Assembly: GCF_017569925.1 (NCBI RefSeq)
Contig: NZ_CP050854.1
Coordinates: 992,001-1,056,000, forward strand
Length of the DNA stretch: 64,000 bases
Origin: Brenneria izadpanahii
GTDB lineage: Bacteria > Pseudomonadota > Gammaproteobacteria > Enterobacterales > Enterobacteriaceae
Direction of reading: 5' to 3'
In this document: piece by piece, positions 1 through 8,292 of the stretch
Layout of the letters: each line of letters begins with the position of its first letter
How positions within the stretch are numbered: the stretch's first letter is position 1
Program-made: the position numbers and the translations under genes
The notes under the pieces: generated by a model
What the model was told of the DNA's origin: nothing
The model's input: the letters and a program-made list of their open reading frames with translations, nothing else
The model's database searches: none

Positions 1-2
1 CG

Positions 3-782
3 GTGGGCGTTTCGTCCGATGAAGTGATGCTGGATGCGAATCGTCAGCCGCTGCGGGAAGCCTCGACTTCCATCCCCATCAACAGCAATCTGACCATCCG
101 CATCGGCGATGATGTCCGGCTGGATGCCTACGGACTGCGGGCCCGTTTGCAGGGCGACCTAAAAATGATACAGGATGAACGCGGGCTGGGGATCAACGGA
201 CAGGTCAATATCCCTTCCGGCCGCTTCAAGGCCTACGGACAGGATCTTATTGTGCAAAAAGGCGTGATTCTGTTTTCTGGTCCGCCGGATCAGCCGGTAC
301 TCAATATTGAGGCCGTGCGTAATCCCGATAATACGGCTGATGACGTGACTGCCGGCGTGCGCGTCACCGGCATGGCCAGCGCGCCCAAGCTGGAGGTGTT
401 CTCCGATCCGACCATGTCGCAGCAAGAAGCGCTGTCATATCTGCTCAGAGGCGAGGGGCTCGACAGCAGCGGCGCCGATAGTTCGGCAATGACTTCGATG
501 CTTATTGGTTTAGGGGTTGCACAAAGTGGTCAAGTTGTGGGTAAAATCGGCGAGGCTTTTGGGGTGAGTAATTTAGCTCTGGATACACAGGGCGCTGGCG
601 ATAGTTCTCAAGTGGTCGTCAGCGGTTACGTTCTTCCCGGCCTGCAAGTCAAATATGGCGTTGGCATATTTGATTCTTTGGCAACGTTAACGCTGCGTTA
701 CCGTTTGATGCCAAAGTTATACTTGGAAGCGGTGTCTGGTCTCGATCAGGCATTAGATGTGCTCTATCAGTTTGAGTTCTAG
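3..782 (+). CDS. tamB: TamB, C-terminal fragment
   Basis: This is the last 259 codons of the large inner-membrane-anchored TamB, which spans the periplasm and works with outer-membrane TamA in envelope biogenesis and lipid transport. The reading frame is open from the window edge, so the first visible codon is internal and the gene is 5'-truncated by the window. The sequence is the beta-rich DUF490 end, with hydrophobic/polar alternation and the C-terminal residues LDVLYQFEF closing on an aromatic, as beta-barrel-type C-termini do. ytfP follows after 2 bp, which is the E. coli order tamB-ytfP-ppa and supports the call. Confidence 0.93.
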   Translation: MGVSSDEVMLDANRQPLREASTSIPINSNLTIRIGDDVRLDAYGLRARLQGDLKMIQDERGLGINGQVNIPSGRFKAYGQDLIVQKGVILFSGPPDQPVLNIEAVRNPDNTADDVTAGVRVTGMASAPKLEVFSDPTMSQQEALSYLLRGEGLDSSGADSSAMTSMLIGLGVAQSGQVVGKIGEAFGVSNLALDTQGAGDSSQVVVSGYVLPGLQVKYGVGIFDSLATLTLRYRLMPKLYLEAVSGLDQALDVLYQFEF

Positions 783-784
783 CG

Positions 785-1135
785 ATGCGAATTATTGTCT
801 ACGGCAGTTTACGACGCAAACAGGGAAACAGTCACTGGATGACCAATGCTCAATGGTTGGGGGATTGCCAACTCGCTGGATACGAGTTGTATAACCTCGG
901 CCATTATCCGGCGGTGGTGCCTGGTGATGGGAAGATTTATGGCGAAGTGTATCGTATCAGTTCGTCGATACTGGCGGAGCTGGATGCATTGAAACGAGAT
1001 GGTCACGAATACCGACGTGAACTGATCGGCACCCCATTGGGGAACGCCTGGATCTATTTATATAAACATTCGGTCGCGGGCTTGCCGCGCATCCCCAGCG
1101 GGGATTGGCTGCAGCGTGAAGAAGAAGAGCCATAA
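785..1135 (+). CDS. ytfP: YtfP, gamma-glutamylcyclotransferase-like protein
   Basis: Small 116-residue protein of the GGCT/AIG2-like fold. The N-terminal VYGSLR stretch matches the YGSLR substrate-binding signature of this superfamily, and LAELDALKRDGHEYRREL is the usual mid-domain helix carrying the acidic residue. The length matches E. coli YtfP (113). The start lies 2 bp after the tamB stop, so translation is probably coupled. The family fold is clear but the physiological substrate is unknown, so the catalytic role is only inferred from the superfamily. Confidence 0.92.
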   Translation: MRIIVYGSLRRKQGNSHWMTNAQWLGDCQLAGYELYNLGHYPAVVPGDGKIYGEVYRISSSILAELDALKRDGHEYRRELIGTPLGNAWIYLYKHSVAGLPRIPSGDWLQREEEEP

Positions 1136-1158
1136 ACAATTTTCGGAAGAATTTTTTC

Positions 1159-1180
1159 AACGCCGCTTGCGGCGTTTAGT
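1159..1180 (+). terminator. Hairpin after ytfP, probable terminator
   Basis: AACGCCGC and GCGGCGTT form an 8-bp stem with a 2-base gap (1159-1176), followed by TTAGTTTG. It begins 23 bp after the ytfP stop, where tamB-ytfP transcription should end. The U-tract is short and interrupted, so its strength is uncertain. Confidence 0.5.
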
Positions 1181-1202
1181 TTGCAAACAATCCTTCATGG
1201 TC

Positions 1203-1268
1203 TAACCCCGCCCGTTCGCTTAATGGATTAACTCCTCCCCCAGACAAGAGGGAGGTTGGGCGGGGTTA
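1203..1268. repeat. GC-rich nested inverted repeat, copy 1
   Basis: An 11-bp perfect inverted repeat, TAACCCCGCCC (1203-1213) and GGGCGGGGTTA (1258-1268), encloses a second stem, CCTCCC (1234-1239) and GGGAGG (1250-1255). It lies between the convergent ends of ytfP and ppa. A related element sits at 50987-51065 between queE and queD, so this is a dispersed intergenic palindromic family, not a gene-specific terminator. Confidence 0.7.
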
Positions 1269-1291
1269 TAGCGGCAAACTGTCAGCCAACC

Positions 1292-1822
1292 TTATTTCTT
1301 CTTGGCGCGTTCGAAAGAGGCGACGATCTCCGCTTTAGCGGCTTCGGCGTTATCCCAACCTTCTACTTTTACCCACTTGCCTTTTTCCAGATCTTTGTAA
1401 TGTTCAAAGAAATGGCCGATCTGCGCACGCAGTAATTCCGGCAAATCGTTGACGTCTTTGATGTGATCGTACTCTTTTGTCAGCTTGCTATGCGGCACGG
1501 CGACCAATTTGGCGTCTTCGCCCGCTTCGTCGGTCATTTTCAGTACGCCGACCGGGCGGCAGCGAATAACCGCGCCGGGCTGCAGCGGATAAGGCGTCGG
1601 CACCAGCACGTCAACCGGATCGCCGTCCAGCGACAGCGTATGGTTGATGTAGCCATAGTTGCATGGGTAGAACATGGCGGTAGACATGAAGCGGTCGACG
1701 AACAGCTCGCCGGAGTCCTTATCAATTTCATATTTGATCGGATCGGCGTTAGCGGGGATTTCAATAATTACATAGATATCTTCCGGAAGATCTTTACCTG
1801 CCGGGACATTGTTCAAACTCAT
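1292..1822 (-). CDS. ppa: Inorganic pyrophosphatase
   Basis: Soluble family I pyrophosphatase, 176 residues, the same length as E. coli Ppa and nearly identical to it as recalled. It hydrolyses PPi to two phosphates with Mg2+, pulling biosynthetic reactions including the sulfate activation encoded later in this window. The signature DGDPVDVLV with its metal-binding aspartates is present, as are the conserved IKYEIDK and PCNYGY stretches. The frame is open 8 codons upstream, but the [17 protein letters not shown] start has an AGAAGGA ribosome-binding site and matches the family, so 1822 is chosen. It is read divergently from the chemoreceptor gene. Confidence 0.97.
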   Translation of the reverse strand: MSLNNVPAGKDLPEDIYVIIEIPANADPIKYEIDKDSGELFVDRFMSTAMFYPCNYGYINHTLSLDGDPVDVLVPTPYPLQPGAVIRCRPVGVLKMTDEAGEDAKLVAVPHSKLTKEYDHIKDVNDLPELLRAQIGHFFEHYKDLEKGKWVKVEGWDNAEAAKAEIVASFERAKKK

Positions 1823-2006
1823 GTCGTTTTCCTTCTCTTCAAACATGAAATGGAGTGGCGGTCATTATAGCCAAAACAGGCTTAATGTCCCCGACTTTTA
1901 GCGCTTTCTGCTCGCCCCTGATTCTCCTTGCGCGGTATGTCATTACTTATGTAATAACGTAACAAACTTATTAATTCGTTCTTAAGTTACGAAACCGGAG
2001 CCGGGT

Positions 2007-2034
2007 TAAAGATGTGGCAAAAGGCCGCCGATAA
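2007..2034 (+). promoter_or_regulatory. Candidate FliA (sigma-28) promoter for the chemoreceptor
   Basis: TAAA at 2007-2010 and a perfect GCCGATAA -10 element at 2027-2034 are separated by 16 bp; the usual spacing is 15. It lies 75 bp upstream of the chemoreceptor start, the expected place for a flagellar class 3 promoter. The -10 is exact and the -35 flank is partial. Confidence 0.6.
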
Positions 2035-2109
2035 GATGTGCCTCGCGCAAATGGCGTTAATCAGTTGTTGTTTTTATGGGATCGAGTTTTATAAATTCAG
2101 GAGGGAACG

Positions 2110-3696
2110 ATGTTGAAAAATATCACCATTAAGGTGAATTTGATTGTGTTGCTGAGCGTGATGGTATTGCTCTTGACATTGGTTAGCGTTATTGGCGTCA
2201 GCTCTATTAGTCAGGGAACCAAATCACTGACGACGATTGACAAAATACAGGGAAAAGAGGTTAGCGCGTTGGCGAGCAGCTACGCCGCGTCATTACGCGC
2301 GCGGACCGCAGCCGCGCTGGGCGCACAGCAGTTGAGAAGCGGAGAACTGCTGCTGGCCAAGGAATCAATCGCGCGGGCGCAGAACTATGCCGAGGTTTCC
2401 CATAAGGAGATGGAGCGGTTTTTGGCATACGGCACCGTTACGGCGCACGGCGCGAAGCTGGCCGCGGATATCAAAAATAGCTACGAAATTTATGTCAACA
2501 GCGGCATCCATCCTATGCTCGACGCCCTGAAGCGCGGCGACGTGACCGGTTATGAAACGCTGTTGCAGCATGTCGTTCCTTCTCTCAGCGCCGAAATGGA
2601 TAAGGCCAACAATGCCTTTCGCGATTTCGCGCTGGAAGTCGGGCAGGATATGCTCGACCAGGCGGAAAGTTTTGCTTTTAGCCGTCTGATCACCATCGGT
2701 TGCTCCCTTGCGCTTGCCCTTGTGGTGGTGCTGATCGCCTGGCTGGCATTGAAGAATCTGGTATTGAGTCCTTTGAATAAAGCGATATCTCAGCTGGAAT
2801 TTATCGCTCTTGGCGATCTAACGCATCAGATTGAAGAGGGCGGCAAAAATGAAATCGGCCGCCTGATGCAGTCGATGAAAAGCATGCAGCATTCGCTCTC
2901 TCTGGCCGTGGGACGGGTGCGTGATGCCGGCGGGCAGATTGATATCGGCACCGGCGAGTTGTCGATGGGAAACACGCATTTGGCGGCGCGCACCGAAGAA
3001 TCCGCCGCGTCGATCGAACAGACGGCGGCCAGCATGGAGCAGTTGAATGCGACCGTGAAGCTGAATGCCGAGAACGCCGAACAGGCTTATAGCCTGGCGC
3101 AGAATGTGGCGGATATTTCCGATCGGGGCAGCGACGCGGTGGAGCAGATGGGTGAGAAGATGAAGCTGATCTCCCAAAGCTCGGAACGCGTCGCCGATAT
3201 TCTGACGGTCATCGACGGTATTGCCTTCCAGACCAATATCCTGGCGCTGAATGCGGCGGTGGAAGCCGCGCGGGCGGGCGAGCAGGGCAGAGGATTCGCG
3301 GTGGTGGCCGGCGAGGTGAGAAATCTGGCGCAGCGCAGCGCCCAGTCAGCCAAGGAAATTAAAGCGCTGATGCTGGATTCTCAGCTGCGCGTCACGGAAG
3401 GCGCTCAAATGGCGAAGACGGCCGGCGATATCATGAACGAGGTATCCGAGGCCGTAGCGCATATGACGACCCTGATGCGAGAGATATCCAGCGCGTCGCG
3501 CGAACAGAGTCACGGTATTGAGCAGGTGAATGTCGCGGTGTCGCAGATGGATGAAGCGGCGCAGCAGAATGCGTCGCTGGTGGAGGAGTCGGCGGCGGCG
3601 ACGCGTTCGCTGGAAGAACAGGCGCGGCAGTTGGCGGAGAGCATGGCCGTATTCCGACTACCGCGTCAGGAGTTAGTGGGGATCGGCCGGTATTGA
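2110..3696 (+). CDS. Methyl-accepting chemotaxis protein (Tar/Tsr type)
   Basis: Transmembrane chemoreceptor of 528 residues. Visible parts in order: TM1 about residues 8-30, a periplasmic helical ligand domain about 31-190 of the TarH type, TM2 about 192-214, HAMP about 215-267, methylation helices, and the signalling tip with AFQTNILALNAAVEAARAGE near residue 375. It should bind CheW/CheA and be methylated by CheR/CheB. The C-terminus (LVGIGRY) lacks the NWETF-type pentapeptide that tethers CheR/CheB in Tar and Tsr. The start has a strong AGGAGGG site. The ligand cannot be told from sequence. Its place between ppa and plsY is not the E. coli arrangement. Confidence 0.93.
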   Translation: MLKNITIKVNLIVLLSVMVLLLTLVSVIGVSSISQGTKSLTTIDKIQGKEVSALASSYAASLRARTAAALGAQQLRSGELLLAKESIARAQNYAEVSHKEMERFLAYGTVTAHGAKLAADIKNSYEIYVNSGIHPMLDALKRGDVTGYETLLQHVVPSLSAEMDKANNAFRDFALEVGQDMLDQAESFAFSRLITIGCSLALALVVVLIAWLALKNLVLSPLNKAISQLEFIALGDLTHQIEEGGKNEIGRLMQSMKSMQHSLSLAVGRVRDAGGQIDIGTGELSMGNTHLAARTEESAASIEQTAASMEQLNATVKLNAENAEQAYSLAQNVADISDRGSDAVEQMGEKMKLISQSSERVADILTVIDGIAFQTNILALNAAVEAARAGEQGRGFAVVAGEVRNLAQRSAQSAKEIKALMLDSQLRVTEGAQMAKTAGDIMNEVSEAVAHMTTLMREISSASREQSHGIEQVNVAVSQMDEAAQQNASLVEESAAATRSLEEQARQLAESMAVFRLPRQELVGIGRY

Positions 3697-3717
3697 GCCT
3701 GACCGGATAGCGTTGTA

Positions 3718-3752
3718 CGCCGGCCATCTCCGCCGCGGTGGGATGGCCGGCG
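3718..3752. terminator. Strong hairpin between chemoreceptor and plsY
   Basis: CGCCGGCCATC (3718-3728) and GATGGCCGGCG (3742-3752) form an 11-bp perfect stem around a 13-base loop, between the convergent ends of the two genes. No proper U-tract follows on either strand, so it may block exonucleases or act with Rho; intrinsic termination is not certain. Confidence 0.45.
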
Positions 3753-3764
3753 CGTAGCGGGATG

Positions 3765-4379
3765 TTACTCGGCTGGTTTTTTCTTCTTCCGTAGTTTGTT
3801 CCAGATTTTGCTTTCCTGACCGCGCCATAAACGCTGAATGTTGTCGTGATGACGCACCAGTATCAGGCAGGAAAGCATGGCGACGGGAAAAGTAAACTGC
3901 GGCTTAAACCACCAAACATAAAACGGCGCAATCAGCGCGCTGATAATCGCCCCCAGCGACGAGTAGCCGCTCAGCAGCACGGTAAGCAGCCAGGTTCCCG
4001 TCATCAGACCGGTAAGATCCCAGCCGATTGGCGCAATGGCGCCGAATGCCGTGGCGACGCCTTTGCCGCCCCGGAAATGAAAAAATACCGGATAGATGTG
4101 GCCGAGACAGGCGGCGATGGCGGTCAAACCCAGGTAGAGCGGAGGAACGCCCAACGCATACGCCGCCCACACGGGCAGCATTCCTTTCAATATGTCGAAG
4201 ACCAGTACGGTGGCGGCGACGGATTTGCCGCCGATACGTAATACGTTGGTGGCGCCGGGATTTCCTGAGCCATGCTCGCGAGGGTCCGGCAGTCCGGCGA
4301 TCCGGCAGACCAGAATCGCGCTGGAAATGGAGCCACACAGATACGCGATTAATATCATACCAAGCGCGGTAGCACTCAT
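3765..4379 (-). CDS. plsY: Acyl-phosphate glycerol-3-phosphate acyltransferase
   Basis: Multi-pass inner-membrane enzyme that moves an acyl group from acyl-phosphate to glycerol-3-phosphate, the first step of phospholipid synthesis; PlsX supplies the acyl-phosphate. The conserved loops GSGNPGATN and FRGGKGVAT are present, and the lysine-rich tail is cytoplasmic. Starting at [17 protein letters not shown] gives 204 residues (E. coli 205); the frame is open 40 codons further upstream but that extension is polar and unlike the family. It diverges from folB as in E. coli. In E. coli the tsaD-rpsU-dnaG-rpoD side lies beyond plsY; here a chemoreceptor does. Confidence 0.96.
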   Translation of the reverse strand: MSATALGMILIAYLCGSISSAILVCRIAGLPDPREHGSGNPGATNVLRIGGKSVAATVLVFDILKGMLPVWAAYALGVPPLYLGLTAIAACLGHIYPVFFHFRGGKGVATAFGAIAPIGWDLTGLMTGTWLLTVLLSGYSSLGAIISALIAPFYVWWFKPQFTFPVAMLSCLILVRHHDNIQRLWRGQESKIWNKLRKKKKPAE

Positions 4380-4389
4380 AACGCGGTTC

Positions 4390-4440
4390 CGTTTAATAGA
4401 AAGACGTTCAATAAAAGGACGTTTAATAAGGGTCGTTTTA
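4390..4440. repeat. Short 15-bp tandem repeats in the plsY/folB divergent region
   Basis: Three to four imperfect units begin CGTTTAATAGAAAGA (4390), CGTTCAATAAAAGGA (4405), CGTTTAATAAGGGT (4420) and CGTTTTACTC (4434), spaced 15, 15 and 14 bp. They fall in the leader of plsY and upstream of folB. Spacing of about one and a half helical turns could reflect repeated protein binding or slippage; no known regulator is recognised. Confidence 0.55.
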
Positions 4441-4516
4441 CTCTTTGCATCTGTGGATAATACGCATATTCCGTCGGAAGTGGTATCCGACAACGACAAA
4501 AACAGAGAATGGCGTG

Positions 4517-4870
4517 ATGGATATCGTATTTATTGAGGAACTTACCGTAATCACCACTATTGGCGTTTACGACTGGGAACAGACCATCCAGCAGAAGCTG
4601 GTGTTCGATATCGAAATGGGCTGGGATAATCGTCAGGCGGCGGGAAGCGACGACGTTAACGACTGCCTGAGCTATGCCGATGTCAGCGAGGCCGTGATTG
4701 CGCTGGTGGCGGGACAGCGCTTCGCGCTGGTTGAACGGGTGGCGGAAGAGGTGGCGACAATGCTTATGCAGCGTTTCTCCATCCCCTGGCTGCGCATTAA
4801 GGTTTGCAAGCCGGGCGCGGTGGCGCAGGCGCGGCAGGTCGGCGTAATTATTGAGCGCGGGACGCGATAA
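4517..4870 (+). CDS. folB: Dihydroneopterin aldolase
   Basis: Small cytoplasmic enzyme (117 residues; E. coli about 120) that cleaves 7,8-dihydroneopterin to 6-hydroxymethyl-dihydropterin and glycolaldehyde in folate synthesis; the family also epimerises the substrate. The signature [10 protein letters not shown] near the N-terminus, the active-site region [10 protein letters not shown] and the catalytic lysine in [10 protein letters not shown] are visible. The start is the ATG of MDIVFIEEL; the frame is open 24 codons upstream with no family similarity. It is divergent from plsY and ahead of uppP, as in E. coli. Confidence 0.95.
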   Translation: MDIVFIEELTVITTIGVYDWEQTIQQKLVFDIEMGWDNRQAAGSDDVNDCLSYADVSEAVIALVAGQRFALVERVAEEVATMLMQRFSIPWLRIKVCKPGAVAQARQVGVIIERGTR

Positions 4871-4943
4871 ATCCGATTTTACTTAAATAATGCTGCGCTG
4901 CGCGTAACGAAACAGTAACCTGCGAGGTCTATAAAACGGGTAT

Positions 4944-4973
4944 AGCGGCCGCCGGCAACGCCGCCGCTTTTTT
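4944..4973 (+). terminator. Rho-independent terminator after folB
   Basis: AGCGGC (4944-4949) pairs with GCCGCT (4963-4968), and inner GC-rich bases can extend the stem. Six T residues (4968-4973) follow directly. It lies 74 bp past the folB stop and just before the 74-bp repeats. Confidence 0.75.
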
Positions 4974-4975
4974 AT

Positions 4976-5171
4976 GGGCCGTCGCAAGCGACGAGCAGAA
5001 TCGTTTCAGGCGTTTTTGTATGGCGGGCTATCCCTGCCCGCCCCCTTTCGGGCCGTCGCAAGCGACGTTCAAAAACGCTCCGGGCGTTTTTGTATGGCGG
5101 GCTATCCTTGCCCGCCCCCCTTCGGGCCGTCGCAAGCGACGTTCAAAAACGCTCCAGGCGTTTTTGTATGG
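4976..5171 (+). repeat. 74-bp tandem repeat, about 2.6 units, each with three hairpins
   Basis: Units start at 4976, 5050 and 5124 with GGGCCGTCGCAAGCGAC; the third stops after 48 bp. Units 2 and 3 differ by one base over their shared length, while unit 1 is more diverged. Each unit holds a GTCGC/GCGAC hairpin and a GGCGGGC/GCCCGCC hairpin (the latter absent from unit 3). Units 2 and 3 also hold AAAAACGC/GCGTTTTT stems (5071-5091, 5145-5165) that look like intrinsic terminators in the direction of uppP. An open frame across the array is an artefact of the repeat. The array ends 42 bp before the uppP start. Confidence 0.85.
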
Positions 5172-5213
5172 TCTAAAGTTGTTGTTTTAATAATAAGAAG
5201 CAAAGGATTCTAG

Positions 5214-6032
5214 ATGGCAGATCTGCATTCATTGTTAGTTGCATTTATTCTTGGTGTGGTTGAGGGGCTTACTGAGTTTTTACCCGTATCTTCCACCGGT
5301 CATATGATTATTGTCGGTCATTGGCTGGGATTTGCGGATGACAAGGCAAAAACCTTTGAGGTGATCATTCAGCTCGGCTCGATTCTTGCGGTGGTCGTGA
5401 TGTTTTGGCGTCGCTTGTTTGGCCTTATCGGCATCCATTTCGGTCAGGTTCCGCATGAAGGCCATACCCCCGGGCGTTTAAAACTGAGCCATATCCTGCT
5501 GGCGATGATCCCGGCCGTGGTGCTTGGCCTGATTTTTCACGATGTGATCAAATCGCTGTTTGAACCCAGAAACGTCATGTATGCGTTAGTGGTCGGCGGC
5601 CTGCTGCTGCTGGCGGCGGAATGGTTGAAGCCCCGGCATCCACGGGCCGTCGGGCTGGATGACATTACTCACCGCCAGGCGTTTATGATCGGCTGCTTCC
5701 AATGTCTGGCGCTCTGGCCGGGTTTTTCCCGCTCCGGCGCCACGATTTCCGGCGGGATGCTGGTAGGCGTCAGCCGTTATGCCGCATCGGAGTTCTCTTT
5801 TATTCTGGCGGTTCCCATGATGCTGGGCGCGACGGTGCTGGATCTTTATAAAAGCTGGCATTTTCTGTCGCTGGCCGATGTGCCGATGTTCGCCGTAGGT
5901 TTTATCACGGCCTTTATCGTGGCGCTGATTGCGATTAAAACCTTTTTGCAGATTATCAAACGCATCTCTTTCGTTCCTTTCGCGATTTACCGCTTTATCG
6001 TCGCGGCGGCGGTGTATGTGGTGTTTCTGTAA
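5214..6032 (+). CDS. uppP: Undecaprenyl-diphosphate phosphatase
   Basis: Integral inner-membrane enzyme (272 residues; E. coli BacA/UppP 273) that dephosphorylates undecaprenyl diphosphate, recycling the lipid carrier for peptidoglycan and surface polysaccharides; overproduction is known to give bacitracin resistance. Both signature motifs are intact: [14 protein letters not shown] near residue 18 and [13 protein letters not shown] near residue 168, with the catalytic glutamate, serine and arginine residues. The start has a weak AAGGATTCTAG leader. The gene lies directly behind two terminator-like repeat hairpins, so its expression may depend on a promoter or antitermination within the array. 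Confidence 0.97.
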   Translation: MADLHSLLVAFILGVVEGLTEFLPVSSTGHMIIVGHWLGFADDKAKTFEVIIQLGSILAVVVMFWRRLFGLIGIHFGQVPHEGHTPGRLKLSHILLAMIPAVVLGLIFHDVIKSLFEPRNVMYALVVGGLLLLAAEWLKPRHPRAVGLDDITHRQAFMIGCFQCLALWPGFSRSGATISGGMLVGVSRYAASEFSFILAVPMMLGATVLDLYKSWHFLSLADVPMFAVGFITAFIVALIAIKTFLQIIKRISFVPFAIYRFIVAAAVYVVFL

Positions 6033-6046
6033 TTCTGCCGCAAAGT

Positions 6047-6076
6047 AAAAAAGCCGCGCTGTGGCGCGGCTTTTGC
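6047..6076. terminator. Bidirectional terminator between uppP and cca
   Basis: AGCCGCGC (6052-6059) and GCGCGGCT (6064-6071) form an 8-bp stem with a TGTG loop. It is preceded by A residues and followed by T residues, so it gives a U-tract on both strands and serves the two convergent genes. Confidence 0.85.
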
Positions 6077-7324
6077 TTATATCGCTGACGGGGCGTTATC
6101 CGCCAGTTGCGCTTTCCACCGTTGCAACGCTTTGCTACGGCGGCGATTAAGCTCGTTGCGTACCTCAATGCCCTGAAAACCGTCGGCGACGACTTCCGCG
6201 CTGGTGACGCCGCACGCGACGCGAAAAGCCTCGCGCAGATAATCGCCTTGCGGGTAAGCGGTTTCCTCAAAGCCGGCGCGCCCGCGGGCGTCCGCTTCGC
6301 TGGTGATCGCCAACTGTTCCAGCCGCTGCGGTTTCCGCCAGACATCCAGGGCGTCAAACAGCTTCAGCAACGTCTTAGGCTGCAATACCTGAACCGTATG
6401 CACCAGATCGTGATATTCCGCGACCAGTTTCGCCAGATCCCGAATATGGTTGGGAATTCGCAGTCGCAGGCACAAAGCCTCAACCAGTTTCACCCCCGCC
6501 GGACCGTGACCGTGATGCCGGGGCCAGAGTTCCGGCGGCGTCAGTCCTTTGCCAAGATCGTGGCACAGGGTGGCGAAACGCACGTCGACATCCGGGGTGA
6601 GACGGGCGGCGATAGCCAGCGTCATTAGCGTGTGAACGCCGGTGTCGATTTCCGGGTGCCATTTGGCCGGCGCCGGAATGCCGTAAAGCCTATCGATTTC
6701 GGGAAACAGTACGGCAAGCGCGCCGCAATCTCTGAGCACCTGAAAATAGACCTGCGGGGATTGGGTTGCGAGCGCCTTTTCGGTTTCTTTCCAGACGCGC
6801 TCCGGCGTCAGATAAGCAAGTTCGCCCTCATGCGTCATTTTTTGCATCAGCGCCATGGTTTCTTCGGCGATCTGGAAACCAAGGTCGGCGAAGCGGGCGG
6901 CAAAGCGCGCCACACGCAATACGCGTAGCGGATCTTCGCTAAAGGCGTCGGAAACATGGCGCAGCAGGCGGTGTTCCAGATCCCGGCGGCCGTGATAGGG
7001 ATCGACCAACTCGCCCTGTTCCGTACGGGCAATCGCATTAATGGTCAGATCCCGGCGCAGTAAGTCCTGCTCCAGCGTGACATCCGGCGCGGCATGGCAA
7101 ACAAAACCGGTATAGCCGTTGCCTGATTTTCGCTCGGTACGGGCCAGCGCATACTCCTCATGGCTGACCGGATGCAAAAATACGGGAAAATCTCTCCCTA
7201 CCTGCTGATAACCCTGCGCCAGCATTTGCTCCGGCGTTGCGCCAACCACTACCCAGTCTCGTTCGGTAACGGGCAAATTAAGCAGACTGTCCCGTACGGC
7301 GCCGCCGACAAGGTAAATATTCAA
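6077..7324 (-). CDS. cca: CCA-adding tRNA nucleotidyltransferase
   Basis: Adds or repairs the 3' CCA of tRNAs without a template. It is a class II nucleotidyltransferase: GGAVRDSLL at the N-terminus, the metal-binding DWVVVG aspartate, the [10 protein letters not shown] motif near residue 92, the neck helices with [12 protein letters not shown], then a C-terminal HD phosphohydrolase domain with CHDLGKG near residue 255, typical of the long gammaproteobacterial form. Length 415 (E. coli 412). Start ATG with a GGAG-type site upstream. It is convergent with uppP and codirectional with ygiM, matching E. coli order. Confidence 0.96.
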   Translation of the reverse strand: MNIYLVGGAVRDSLLNLPVTERDWVVVGATPEQMLAQGYQQVGRDFPVFLHPVSHEEYALARTERKSGNGYTGFVCHAAPDVTLEQDLLRRDLTINAIARTEQGELVDPYHGRRDLEHRLLRHVSDAFSEDPLRVLRVARFAARFADLGFQIAEETMALMQKMTHEGELAYLTPERVWKETEKALATQSPQVYFQVLRDCGALAVLFPEIDRLYGIPAPAKWHPEIDTGVHTLMTLAIAARLTPDVDVRFATLCHDLGKGLTPPELWPRHHGHGPAGVKLVEALCLRLRIPNHIRDLAKLVAEYHDLVHTVQVLQPKTLLKLFDALDVWRKPQRLEQLAITSEADARGRAGFEETAYPQGDYLREAFRVACGVTSAEVVADGFQGIEVRNELNRRRSKALQRWKAQLADNAPSAI

Positions 7325-7408
7325 CCTCTGGCTCCTGTGAATGTATCGTCATATTCATGACATATTACCATTTTTGCGCATTATTACCGTTACAGACAGC
7401 AGATAACG

Positions 7409-8029
7409 CTAACTCATCCAGCGGTCATTCTTTTTGCGGCGGGGGATAATATGCGGCAGCAGCAGGCCCAACAGGAGTCCGGCGCCGGCCACGCCGCCGC
7501 CGTACAGGAACCATTGCAGAATGATGGTTCGCTGTTTATCGTCAAGCTGGACATTCGCGGCGCTGACTTTCTTCTGAGCCACGATGAGCTGATTTTTCAA
7601 TTCCTGATTTTCGTTACGCAACCCGTTGATAATACCATCGCTGGCGGCGACTTTCTGTTGCATTTCGGCCGTGCGCTGGTTCCAGGTTTGATCGATATTC
7701 TTCAGTTTTTCCGTCAGATCGTTGACCTGATGTTCCAATTCCGGCACGCGGGTTTTCAGGCTGGGGGTTTCGCTCAACTGATCGAGCGGGATCCAACTGG
7801 TGCGGTTTCTGTCATCGCGGATTTGCGCGTAGCCCGCGGCTTGATTAACGCTGAGCACCGCCACTTCATCGCCCGCGTTCAACGTACCGACGATACGGTA
7901 TTGATTGCCTGGGCCGCTATGAATATAGGTCAGTAACTCATCGGAAATATAACGTTTTTCTTCCGCATGAACGGTCAAACTTGAAGCAAGGGTCATCAAG
8001 GTAAAGCAAATCAGGAGTAATTTCTGCAT
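7409..8029 (-). CDS. ygiM: YgiM, SH3b-domain membrane protein
   Basis: Secreted-then-anchored protein of unknown exact function, 206 residues as in E. coli. A signal peptide (about 1-22, ending VHA) is followed by a bacterial SH3 domain (about 25-95, TYIHSGPGNQYRIVGTL), a coiled-coil (about 95-165), one transmembrane helix (about 168-190, rich in Gly/Leu) and a short basic tail (PRRKKNDR). The bulk is therefore periplasmic and tethered by the C-terminus. SH3b domains in such proteins may bind cell wall, but that is inference. It diverges from ygiF. Confidence 0.93.
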   Translation of the reverse strand: MQKLLLICFTLMTLASSLTVHAEEKRYISDELLTYIHSGPGNQYRIVGTLNAGDEVAVLSVNQAAGYAQIRDDRNRTSWIPLDQLSETPSLKTRVPELEHQVNDLTEKLKNIDQTWNQRTAEMQQKVAASDGIINGLRNENQELKNQLIVAQKKVSAANVQLDDKQRTIILQWFLYGGGVAGAGLLLGLLLPHIIPRRKKNDRWMS

Positions 8030-8292
8030 AAGATCATCATGTTGCGTGAGTCATAGGATGATAGTAGAGGGTTAAGTCTGACGAGGCAATGGTTAAACCT
8101 GAATGAGAACTTTCTCACTCTTGTTCAGGATGCCAGCTTTCCAGGCCGTTGATATTGCGCGCTGATGGGAATCGAACCGATAACCGCGCAGGCGGAAACA
8201 AGCAAAAATCAGAGGGTGCGGCAAAAGTGGCAAGGTGAAGTAAAATGTTATCTACTAACGGAATTGGCGCTGAACCCGATGTGGTAAAAGTT

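Noticed and set aside
4974..5213. 79-codon plus-strand ORF before uppP
   Set aside because: It is the translation of the 74-bp tandem repeat (repeated PCPPPFGPSQATFKN-type blocks) and has no start signal.
8157..8189. tRNA-like T-arm on the minus strand (GGTTCGATTCCC inside a GCGCG/CGCGC stem)
   Set aside because: Upstream sequence does not fold into D and anticodon arms, and no acceptor stem or CCA is present. At most a remnant or chance.
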